Assembly: GCA_028284285.1 (NCBI GenBank)
Contig: JANQSA010000061.1
Span: 1-64,000 of the forward strand
Length of the DNA stretch: 64,000 nt
Origin: Croceivirga sp.
GTDB lineage: Bacteria; Bacteroidota; Bacteroidia; Flavobacteriales; Flavobacteriaceae
Direction of reading: 5' to 3'
Shown piece after piece: positions 9,481-16,892 of the stretch. The notes under the pieces are model-generated. The model made no database searches, was not told where the DNA came from, and saw only the letters and a program-made list of their open reading frames with translations. Made by a program: the position numbers and the translations under genes. The first letter of the stretch is position 1, and every line of letters starts with the position of its first letter.

Positions 9481-11139
9481 CTATTCCATCTCATAACTAA
9501 TATCCGCAGTTTGGTGTGTGTTGTATACTTGCATAATCCACTTGTCTTCCTGGTAGGCACCATCAAGATTGGACACGATAGCGGAGTCCGCATCGTTTTT
9601 TGATTTAAAATCGGCCAGATAGACATAATGTAACCCGTTTTCCTTGTTGTAAAATTGCCTTGCCTCTAAACCTTTTTTGCTTAAGTCCTCCATAAATGAC
9701 TTTAGATAGGATTTGTTCTTAAAGACATTGGCAATTAAGTAGAAACCAGAATCAACCCCGATTGCTTCTGACCGATTTTTAGCTCTTATAGGAATCTCAT
9801 TGAATTGTTCATATTGTTTTTCCTTTTTAGTGGTGTTGTTTTTAGAGGTATTTTGCGCTACCCCGGTACCGTAGTTAAATAATTTTCGTTTTGCCTTAGG
9901 TTGTTCTTCCCTTTTTTCTTGCTTCAGCTCCTGCCGAATTAACCGTACCATGGTCTCAAATCGCCTTTCAAAAAGTTGGCTTCGCATTTGCTCAATAGAA
10001 TCCTGGCGAAGAATAAGCTCATCGATGAGCATCCTGTTCTGATAGGCCAGAGAGGTTTCGTCTATTGTTGTGGGCGTCGTATTACTATCCATCTGCTGGC
10101 GTAGATCGTGTAGTTGTTCTTCATAATTCCGGACAATTTCATCAATGCGTTCCTCCTCCTCGTTGGCGGCAATATTCACATTGATACCCATACCCCTGAG
10201 TTCATCGTTTATGGTGTAGGCCAAGGACAGTTCATGGTTCCATCCAAGGTTTTCTCCTTCCTGGGTTACCCCTTTTTCCATGAGGTAGCCTAGGGATAGT
10301 TTTTTATTCAGGTTAAAACCCAGCCCTCCCGATATACCATATTCCTGGTCATAACTGGCCTGTAGCCAACCCATTTTTGGCAAGTCCATAAGCATGGAAC
10401 CGGTTAAGGACCATTCTCCATTTTGATCCATGCCTACCTGGGCTAAGGGAAGCAATCTTGCCTCTTTGAAAATACCGGTGCCGTTTTTGAAAGTATGCGT
10501 GTACTGCACAGTAGATAGCAGGTGTTCCAACCCCAGATTAGTGGAAATGAGGTCCTGCGTTTGATTGTATTGTACCAAATTGGTGAAATACACCCCAAAA
10601 TCCCACCTTCCTAATGACAAATTCATACCAGGTTCTATGGCTAGAGAATTGACCTTTTCTACTTCATCAAGTGTAGGATCCGCTTCATTTACCACAACCC
10701 TGTTTCTGTCAAGGCCTTCGCTCCGGTAGGAAACATTAGCACCAAAGGTTAGCGCGCTGCGTTCGCCAAGTCGTACTCCGGTAGCATAGTTAGCATTAAA
10801 ACCAAATTCTTGCATTACGCCCGACCACTGCCCGTAAATTCCCAGGCCTAAGGCCGTGTTTTCATCCAATTTATTACTAAAGCCCAGAAAATAGTTTTGA
10901 TTGTTGTCTTCAAAAGCAGCGTACTGATTGCGTAAGAGGACATTGAGATAGGACTTGTTTTCCCGTACCAGGGAAAATGTCGGGTTGATCAAAAATCTAT
11001 TGAAAAACAATTGATTGTGAAACGGATTACGTGCTCTGGTACTTTGATCCGCTTCCTGAGCAAATGTTGGGACGCTTACTACCGCCAATACGATCAGCAG
11101 CAAGAGTTTATGTTGTAAGGTTTGAGTAAAACAGTTCAT
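9481..11139 (-). CDS. PorP/SprF-family outer-membrane protein with C-terminal SPOR-like domain
   Basis: PorP/SprF-family proteins are outer-membrane partners of type IX secreted, gliding-associated proteins in Bacteroidota. The chain has 552 residues: a signal peptide (ending VPTFAQ), a PorP/SprF beta-barrel (about 35-320, including RNPFHNQLFFNRFLINPTFS) and a charged coiled-coil linker (about 325-420). A C-terminal domain of about 75 residues (from SGFYLIANVFKNKSYL) looks like a SPOR repeat, which in other proteins binds denuded peptidoglycan. Ordinary family members are about 300-340 residues and end after the barrel. The tail is therefore unusual. It is cotranscribed with the PD40 protein upstream, 121 bp away. 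Confidence 0.82.
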   Translation of the reverse strand: MNCFTQTLQHKLLLLIVLAVVSVPTFAQEADQSTRARNPFHNQLFFNRFLINPTFSLVRENKSYLNVLLRNQYAAFEDNNQNYFLGFSNKLDENTALGLGIYGQWSGVMQEFGFNANYATGVRLGERSALTFGANVSYRSEGLDRNRVVVNEADPTLDEVEKVNSLAIEPGMNLSLGRWDFGVYFTNLVQYNQTQDLISTNLGLEHLLSTVQYTHTFKNGTGIFKEARLLPLAQVGMDQNGEWSLTGSMLMDLPKMGWLQASYDQEYGISGGLGFNLNKKLSLGYLMEKGVTQEGENLGWNHELSLAYTINDELRGMGINVNIAANEEEERIDEIVRNYEEQLHDLRQQMDSNTTPTTIDETSLAYQNRMLIDELILRQDSIEQMRSQLFERRFETMVRLIRQELKQEKREEQPKAKRKLFNYGTGVAQNTSKNNTTKKEKQYEQFNEIPIRAKNRSEAIGVDSGFYLIANVFKNKSYLKSFMEDLSKKGLEARQFYNKENGLHYVYLADFKSKNDADSAIVSNLDGAYQEDKWIMQVYNTHQTADISYEME

Positions 11140-11260
11140 CTTTTCGGGGTTAAAGTGAAACGTTATAAAATTGTCTAACTACGATCAGCGTATCGTGTTT
11201 AAGGTCATAAAGCTATCGCTGCTATTTCAGCCCTGCTTTTTGTTTTCTGTTGGTAATGGA

Positions 11261-12463
11261 CTACTGGTCTTCATATAGGGTAGAAGATACCTCTATCTGC
11301 TTATCATTATTTAAGGTGCGCAACAGTTCTTCCTCATCTTTCTCCACCAGCAAGGGTTCTGATGTTTTTGGATTGGAAATGGCATATTGGCTCACGGTGT
11401 GCTTATTTCCACGGTTAGACAACACAAAACCCATTCCTTTACTTGGTGATACCGAGATGGCAAAATCATCGTACCTACTATTTACACCACTTCCCAGATT
11501 TTTGGAAGTAGACAATCGGTTTCCTTTCACTTTTACAGCAAAAAGGTCCAGGCCTCCGTGTCCTTTTCTTCCCTCGGAAGCAAACAAGAGTGTTGTGCCA
11601 CCCATTACGCTGGGGTACAATTCGTTTTTCTTGGTATTTACCTTTGGCCCAAGATTTTTAGCTATGCCTAAATTTCCATTGGCTTCAATCTCTGCAACAT
11701 AGATATCATATTTACCATAAGACCCCGGCATATTAGAGGCAAAGAACAGACGTTTTCCATCAGCCGCCACAGTAGGGTGAATGGCAGAGTAATATTTTGG
11801 GCACACCTCAACTTTCCGGATATTTTTCCATTCTCCATTGCTATTTTCTGCCCGGTAGAGTTCGTAAATAACTTCCTTCTTTGAAAAAATACCGTACTCC
11901 GGTTTTTGTGCGACCGCCCTGCTGAAAAAGGCTGTCTTTCCGTCTGGAGTAATGGCTAATTTAGGGGCATAAGCGCTCTCTAAAGTGTGTTGGGCTGCGG
12001 TTTTAGTGGACTTTAGTGCGTCTTTGCCTTCTATGGCAACGGCAGCAACCTCGGTGTACTGATAAGACTTTCCTACATGGTGATAATCTTGCATTACCAC
12101 GCTAGTCCAATCCTTATCTACTTCATTTACCTTGCTCCCATTGGCACGCATTAGGGCATACTCATACCGATCCAAATACCGTTCTTTTTCTTTGGGATCA
12201 GGGGTTTTGGCAATTAGTTTTTCGAACCAAAACGCGGCAGTTTCATAATTTTTACTCAACAGGTTGACATTCCCCAAGTCCTGGAAAATTTCCAATTCAG
12301 AATACCCTTCCTGGAGTAATCGCAGATAATCATCTATTCTTTTAGTAGCTTCTTCATCACCGAATAAAGCACTTGGGCTGGCATTGCCTTGGGCTACAAC
12401 TTTTGCAACCCCACCGCAAATCAAGAATGCCCATAGCATAAAAATTGTAGCAGTTCGTATCAT
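11261..12463 (-). CDS. TPR plus PD40-repeat periplasmic protein (PorE/OmpA-family relative without OmpA domain)
   Basis: A 400-residue exported protein: signal peptide (ending AKVVAQ), a short TPR-like helical region (about 35-105, with YETAAFWFEKLIA) and then a WD40-like beta-propeller built of PD40 repeats. Repeat signatures are APKLAITPDGKTAFFSR, HPTVAADGKRLFFASNMPGSYGKYDIY and YPSVMGGTTLLFASEGRKG. In most Bacteroidota the gene next to porP/sprF carries TPR, PD40 and a C-terminal OmpA peptidoglycan-binding domain; here the OmpA domain is missing. That loss coincides with a SPOR-like tail on the partner. The exact role is unknown; a link to T9SS or gliding is inferred from the pairing. Confidence 0.78.
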   Translation of the reverse strand: MIRTATIFMLWAFLICGGVAKVVAQGNASPSALFGDEEATKRIDDYLRLLQEGYSELEIFQDLGNVNLLSKNYETAAFWFEKLIAKTPDPKEKERYLDRYEYALMRANGSKVNEVDKDWTSVVMQDYHHVGKSYQYTEVAAVAIEGKDALKSTKTAAQHTLESAYAPKLAITPDGKTAFFSRAVAQKPEYGIFSKKEVIYELYRAENSNGEWKNIRKVEVCPKYYSAIHPTVAADGKRLFFASNMPGSYGKYDIYVAEIEANGNLGIAKNLGPKVNTKKNELYPSVMGGTTLLFASEGRKGHGGLDLFAVKVKGNRLSTSKNLGSGVNSRYDDFAISVSPSKGMGFVLSNRGNKHTVSQYAISNPKTSEPLLVEKDEEELLRTLNNDKQIEVSSTLYEDQ

Positions 12464-13123
12464 AATGTAAGATTTTGGACGTTTTACACATACAAATTTG
12501 CATAATCTCCTTTTTCATGCACCTATGAAAAATTCACAGGTTTTGCTACTTATCGATGAAATACGTCCGTTCAGCGAGAATTTCAAGGCTACTTAACGTA
12601 TTGATAAACAGAAGAAAACCATTAATAAGATGCTTGTTTATCGGGATGTAAAAGAATGGGGTTTCTCAGGCTTTGTGATCGAAAGAAATAGAGGTATCCT
12701 TTTCTTTCCTACGGATTTTCCCCACTGCTATTCGTATATATACGGCCTGAAAAAAACAAAAACTTCACAGGATTGAAATTTTTAATTGAGGAAGAAAGAT
12801 CCACTTTGGGCTCCCTTGGCCGTTGATATGATACCGATACGATCGAAAATAACATCCCAGACACCGGTATCCCTTCGTCACATCTTAAAAAACAATATAT
12901 CAATACTACTTCTTTTTGGTTTTACCTATCTCAAAAGATAATTTTTAGACTAGATAAAACATCAATGAAATAGGGCTTTTTCAGCCGGTTATTCGTATTG
13001 ATGTAGTTTTAATGTAGTATTATACCTACAAATTATAGAGCTGTTTTTCTACTTTTAAGAGATTCAATTACGCAGCTGGTACCAGCGATTTTCGAAACAC
13101 AGAAATGGTTAATATTAGCAAGG
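12464..13123. other. 660-bp intergenic region with no clear gene
   Basis: AT-rich spacer between the divergent PD40 gene and the peptide-maturation gene at 13124. It should hold both promoters, but I could not assign convincing Bacteroidota -33/-7 boxes. A modest inverted repeat lies at 12603-12642 (arms GATAAACA and TGTTTATC). A 64-codon minus-strand frame at 12709-12903 has no supporting features. Confidence 0.4.
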
Positions 13124-14707
13124 ATGGACAATGCCCTACCAATCTTTCAGTACTTAAAAGCCAAACAGATTGCCATTGACCAAGAAGAATTTAGTTTTCA
13201 ATTTAAATCACATCCGGATTACCCTTCCTTATTGGCCATAAGTGATACTTTACATTTTTTTAATGTTGCCAGCCTGGCAGTCAAGGTAGCTTCATCGGAC
13301 CTCGAATTATTGCCAGACGCTTTTGTAGCCCATTTGAAAAGAGACAATAAGAGTTTCCTATCTTTTCTTAAAAGGAAAGGAGATTCCTATCGCTTTTTGG
13401 ATGAAGCGACCCAAAAGGTAGTTTCGGTATCAAAAGAAAAAATTACGCCAATATGGGGGGAAGTGGTCTTGTTGTTAGAAAACGAAGGTGACGTTATCAC
13501 TGACAAAACGAAAAAAGGCCCTAATTTTTTTCTTACGGCCCTCTTTATCTCCCTGCTTGCCATGCTGTTGTATGGCACCTTTTCTAACTTTTGGATACTT
13601 TCATTTTACGTTTTTCCGATTATCGGGTTCCTGCTTTCAATCGCAGCCTTAAAGGATTTGTTCAATACAAAAAATGAGCTATTAAAGAAGTTATGCCATG
13701 CCACACTATCTTCCGGTTGTGAGACCCTTGCCCATTCTTCAAAATGGAAAATATTGGAAAAGGTTAGTTTCAGCGACCTGAGCATAACTTTTTTTGCTAC
13801 CCAAATCGTTTCCCTAGTTCTTATGGGGCTCACCAGGAGCTATTCAGAATATTTTACGGTCCAGGCAGTACTATTGCTTTTGTCGGTTCCCGTAATTGCG
13901 CTTTCCCTGTACTATCAAAAGTTTGTAGAAAAAAAATGGTGCCCCATTTGCCTGTCAATAATCGCAGTAGTGCTCCTTGAGTTGCTTTATGTTTTTGCGT
14001 TCAGCACTTTTTTGATCGCAGAAATAAGGGGGTTTCCCATACTACTGTATCTTTTTGTTTATGTAGCTATACTAATGTTTTGGTATCCGCTACGAACCCT
14101 CTTTGAAAGGATCAATCACTTAAAAAAAGAGCAGCTTAAAGCAAATCGTTTTAAAAGAAACTATGCGCTTTTCAAGAATACTTTAATTTCAAAACAAAAA
14201 TATAGCATACCTCAAAACCCCATTGTACTGGGGAACAAAAGTGCCCCCATAAGGATTGACATTATTACAAGTCCTTATTGCAGCCATTGTACCGAACCTT
14301 ACTATCTCCTAAAAAGACTTCTAAAAAAATACGAGGAACACCTGGCTGTGGCTGTCATGTACAATGTGAATATGAGACAAGGCAAAGGGGAGAATCTAAA
14401 GTCTTTGCTTAGAAATCTGTTACATACAAAACTGAAAAAAGGGGACGATGCTTTTAACACGGCAATGGAAGACTGGCTCCAACATAAGAATCATGAAAAA
14501 TGGCTGGCAAAACACAATGGAGTAACCCATTCCGGAGAAATAGATTTGATCCTGGACACCCAATACAAATGGTGCAACGACAATAGCTTTCATTTCACCC
14601 CTTGTGTATTTATTAATGGATTTCAATATCCCGATACTTACGAAATCTCCGATTTACCATTTTTTATAGATGAATTAATAGAAGACCCCAGCCTTCAAAA
14701 TAGATAG
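13124..14707 (+). CDS. Fused C39-like / vitamin K epoxide reductase / thioredoxin-fold protein, predicted disulfide maturase
   Basis: Three modules in 527 residues. The N-terminus (1-120) resembles a C39 peptidase-like domain but lacks the catalytic Cys. Residues 135-330 are a multi-pass VKOR-like membrane domain with a Cys191/Cys199 pair (CHATLSSGC) and a C273-P-I-C276 active site. Residues 355-520 are a DsbA/thioredoxin-like domain with C386-S-H-C389 and a TP turn (FTPCVFING). VKOR passes electrons from newly made disulfides to quinone, and the thioredoxin domain oxidises the substrate. It opens the locus, 52 bp before the first six-cysteine peptide gene, so the peptides are the obvious substrates. 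This resembles the BdbA/BdbB role in sublancin operons, here in one chain. The substrate assignment is inference. Confidence 0.88.
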   Translation: MDNALPIFQYLKAKQIAIDQEEFSFQFKSHPDYPSLLAISDTLHFFNVASLAVKVASSDLELLPDAFVAHLKRDNKSFLSFLKRKGDSYRFLDEATQKVVSVSKEKITPIWGEVVLLLENEGDVITDKTKKGPNFFLTALFISLLAMLLYGTFSNFWILSFYVFPIIGFLLSIAALKDLFNTKNELLKKLCHATLSSGCETLAHSSKWKILEKVSFSDLSITFFATQIVSLVLMGLTRSYSEYFTVQAVLLLLSVPVIALSLYYQKFVEKKWCPICLSIIAVVLLELLYVFAFSTFLIAEIRGFPILLYLFVYVAILMFWYPLRTLFERINHLKKEQLKANRFKRNYALFKNTLISKQKYSIPQNPIVLGNKSAPIRIDIITSPYCSHCTEPYYLLKRLLKKYEEHLAVAVMYNVNMRQGKGENLKSLLRNLLHTKLKKGDDAFNTAMEDWLQHKNHEKWLAKHNGVTHSGEIDLILDTQYKWCNDNSFHFTPCVFINGFQYPDTYEISDLPFFIDELIEDPSLQNR

Positions 14708-14759
14708 CGGAAGTCGAAAAGCTAAAATAGAGTAGACATAACGTAATCAATGTTTTATC

Positions 14760-14978
14760 ATGAAAAAAATCAGTTTTAAGCAGTTAAAGGAATCCTTGAC
14801 CAGAAGTGAAATGCGAATGATTGTCGGTGGCGGCAGTACGGGAAGGGATTACTATGAAATGAGATGTGCCGATGGATTCAACTGGCGGGGTTTGAACGAT
14901 TGTGGTCCGTCCTATGACCACCTATGTAGCGGTCGCGGGGGTGTAGTATGCTGCGCCGTTGAGGACACCGGTTGTTAA
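14760..14978 (+). CDS. Double-glycine leader peptide precursor 1, six-cysteine core
   Basis: A 72-residue precursor. Residues 1-24 form a leader (MKKISFKQLKESLTRSEM, then a GG at 23-24) of the type cut by C39 peptidases; the LKESLTRSEMRMIVGG segment resembles Bacteroidota natural-product precursor leaders. The core of about 48 residues has cysteines at 36, 48, 56, 64, 65 and 72, giving spacing C-x11-C-x7-C-x7-CC-x6-C, and ends in Cys. The even number suggests three disulfides. It lies between the maturase and the second copy and is matched by an exporter with a C39 domain downstream. The biological activity (bacteriocin, signal or toxin) is unknown. Confidence 0.85.
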   Translation: MKKISFKQLKESLTRSEMRMIVGGGSTGRDYYEMRCADGFNWRGLNDCGPSYDHLCSGRGGVVCCAVEDTGC

Positions 14979-15149
14979 TAGTAGTTCTGGGTATTTCAAA
15001 TGTAAACTGCACTGCCATATTAAAGCCTCATCTACTTTAAAGAAACTACCTCCAAATAGATGAATTACTAGCAAACCGCAGTATTTAAGATGAATAGCGG
15101 AAGCCGAAAAGCTAGAATAGAGTAGGCATAATGTAATCAATGTTTTATC

Positions 15150-15368
15150 ATGAGAAAGATCAGTTTTAAGCTGTTAAAGGAATCCTTAACCCGAAATGAA
15201 ATGAGATCCATTGCCGGTGGTGGCAGTACCGGTATGGATGTTTATGAGATCAGATGTGCCGATGGAACGCTCTCGCGGGGTTTATCCAGCTGTAGCCCAT
15301 CCTTTTACCATATCTGTGATGGTCGTGGGGGAGTAGTATGCTGTGCCCTGGAGGACACTATTTGTTAG
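15150..15368 (+). CDS. Double-glycine leader peptide precursor 2, six-cysteine core
   Basis: A tandem paralogue of the previous gene, 72 residues, with 52 identical positions in a gapless alignment. Leader (MRKISFKLLKESLTRNEM with GG at 23-24) and all six cysteines (36, 48, 56, 64, 65, 72) are conserved, as is the GRGGVVCC segment. Differences cluster at residues 40-57, between Cys36 and just after Cys56, as expected if the loops set target specificity. The same 60-bp leader precedes its ATG. A hairpin at 15376-15405 follows directly, so the two peptides may end a short transcript that is read through at low level into the genes below. Confidence 0.85.
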   Translation: MRKISFKLLKESLTRNEMRSIAGGGSTGMDVYEIRCADGTLSRGLSSCSPSFYHICDGRGGVVCCALEDTIC

Positions 15369-15375
15369 GGATAGT

Positions 15376-15405
15376 ATAGGGCACTTTACTTTTAAAGCGC
15401 CCTAT
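15376..15405 (+). terminator. Hairpin after the precursor genes (terminator or attenuator)
   Basis: Stem ATAGGGC/GCCCTAT continued by CTTTA/TAAAG across one A-C mismatch, with a four-base loop CTTT. The following T tract is short (TTTA), so termination may be partial. That would give high peptide expression relative to the downstream glycosyltransferase and exporter genes. Confidence 0.6.
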
Positions 15406-15477
15406 TTACGCCTGATTCATTCTAATAAAACAATTAACAAATCATTTATTGAATACTAAAGGCAACACTACTTTGTT

Positions 15478-16668
15478 ATGCAAAAAATACTTTTAATAAC
15501 ATGTTACTTCGGTAAATTTCCCTGGTATTTTGGCTTGTTCTTAAAATCATGCCGCTACAACCCAACCGTAGATTTTATCATTTTTTCGGATTGTGCGGTA
15601 CCCGATCATCTCCCCGAAAATGTCAAAATAGTTCCGTTTACCCTGAAGGAATTCAACCTTCTGGCCACAGAAAAACTCGGCTTTGAGGTAAACATTAGCA
15701 GTGCCTATAAGCTATGCGATTTTAAGCCGGCGTACGGCGTAATTTTTTCGGAGCAAATAGAGGCCTACGCTTTTTGGGGCATGACCGATATTGATATTGT
15801 ATTTGGAAGGATACGGGAGTTTATGACCGATGATCTACTCACTACCTATGATGTTATCTCGGTTAGAAATGATTATCCTACGGGATCTTTTATGTTGTTC
15901 AAAAATAACAGCAAGAACAATACGCTTTTTATGAAAAGTAAAGACTATAAAAAAGTATTTATGACGGACACACATTATTGTTTTGATGAGTGCAATTTCC
16001 GTCATCGTCTTCTACAGGAAGGGGAAGATATTTTTGCTGTTGATTGTGAAATAGAAAGTATGCACCATGTGATTAAGAAAGAGGAAAAGAAAAACAATTT
16101 GAAAGCCCATTTCGATTTTTTGGTCATTGAGGGGTTACCCGGTCAGATGAAGTGGGATAAGGGCATACTCTCATTTAAAAACGAGTTTGAAGTTTTGTTG
16201 TATCACTTAATTCTTTACAAGGCGAACAGGTATACCAGAAAAAAGGAATGGGAATGTATTCCCGATACATTTTATATTGATAGTTATCTGATCAGGCGAA
16301 ACAAGCCCAATCGACTAACAGGGTATTTTTTGAATACCTGGTACAATCGCATAGGCCCCCGTTTAAAGAAATCGCTCTTTAAATGGGATCATTACTTCTC
16401 TAAGAAGCTGAATATTAAAGCAAAAGGAATAAAAACCGGTACCTATGAATTAAGTAGATTTAGTATCGAAATTTGCGAAAACTCAGTACATGAAAATCAG
16501 GTGTACTACAAAAATTCGGAATTTTTAGAGATGGTCAAATCCATAGTATTCCGAAACAGTTTTTTTATTCAATCGTTCCCTACCCGAAGATATCGGTTCA
16601 ATGAAAAGAAAAACCGCCTGGCTGAGTATTGTGTGAGTGGGGATATTCGCATTTTAAGTAAGGCCTGA
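15478..16668 (+). CDS. DUF6625-like putative glycosyltransferase
   Basis: A 396-residue cytoplasmic protein without signal peptide. It begins with a Rossmann-like strand (KILLITCYFGKFPWYFGLFL) and carries an acidic FWGMTDIDIVFG motif at about 100-110, resembling the DxD metal and nucleotide-sugar motif of GT-A enzymes; DECNF near 182 could supply a further acidic residue. I recall this arrangement from proteins labelled DUF6625, often in polysaccharide or peptide loci, but cannot confirm it. Here it lies between the peptide genes and the exporter. Glycosylation of the six-cysteine peptides before export would be the glycocin logic. That role is inference; it might instead act on a cell-surface glycan. 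Confidence 0.65.
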   Translation: MQKILLITCYFGKFPWYFGLFLKSCRYNPTVDFIIFSDCAVPDHLPENVKIVPFTLKEFNLLATEKLGFEVNISSAYKLCDFKPAYGVIFSEQIEAYAFWGMTDIDIVFGRIREFMTDDLLTTYDVISVRNDYPTGSFMLFKNNSKNNTLFMKSKDYKKVFMTDTHYCFDECNFRHRLLQEGEDIFAVDCEIESMHHVIKKEEKKNNLKAHFDFLVIEGLPGQMKWDKGILSFKNEFEVLLYHLILYKANRYTRKKEWECIPDTFYIDSYLIRRNKPNRLTGYFLNTWYNRIGPRLKKSLFKWDHYFSKKLNIKAKGIKTGTYELSRFSIEICENSVHENQVYYKNSEFLEMVKSIVFRNSFFIQSFPTRRYRFNEKKNRLAEYCVSGDIRILSKA

Positions 16669-16752
16669 AAACGTTTCCAACACGTCACCACCTTTGAACA
16701 TCTTTACAACATATCATGACCCTTGATATCAGGTGTATTTGTTAAAATTGGA

Positions 16753-16845
16753 ATGGCCGCAAGTCTGGTGATCTTGAACCCCTCGGTTATGTTCTATTTG
16801 CGGTACTACAACTTCAGAACTATGATCAAACTCTTTTTGAATTAA
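16753..16845 (+). other. Possible 30-residue hydrophobic micro-ORF between the GT-like gene and the exporter
   Basis: An ATG-initiated frame of 30 codons reads as one short hydrophobic helix followed by basic residues (MAASLVILNPSVMFYLRYYN, then FRTMIKLFLN). It ends 47 bp before the exporter start. It could be a tiny membrane or immunity peptide, a relic, or chance. No ribosome-binding site is evident. The rest of the 16669-16892 gap shows nothing. Confidence 0.2.
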
Positions 16846-16892
16846 TAAAACAAGAATCGATTAATCCGCCCTATTTAAAAGTAACAGGTGAT

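Larger units (their letters stand above)
14665..15368 (+). repeat. 390-bp tandem duplication covering the precursor-peptide gene and its leader
   Basis: Sequence 14665-14978 aligns without gaps to 15055-15368 at a constant offset of 390 bp. The duplicated unit includes the last codons of the maturase gene: the original ending IDELIEDPSLQNR survives upstream of copy 2 as a decayed, out-of-use IDELLANRSI followed by a stop. A 60-bp leader (GCGGAAG to TTTTATCA) just before each ATG is nearly identical in both copies, which suggests that it carries the promoter or ribosome-binding elements. Confidence 0.9.

Noticed and set aside
12709-12903. 64-codon minus-strand frame in the 12.5-13.1 kb gap
   Set aside because: No domain, no coding-like pattern, isolated in promoter sequence.
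14760-15368. Radical-SAM-modified peptide or lanthipeptide precursors
   Set aside because: The leaders look similar to such Bacteroidota families, but no radical-SAM, LanM/LanB or other such enzyme is encoded here; disulfide oxidation fits the neighbours better.
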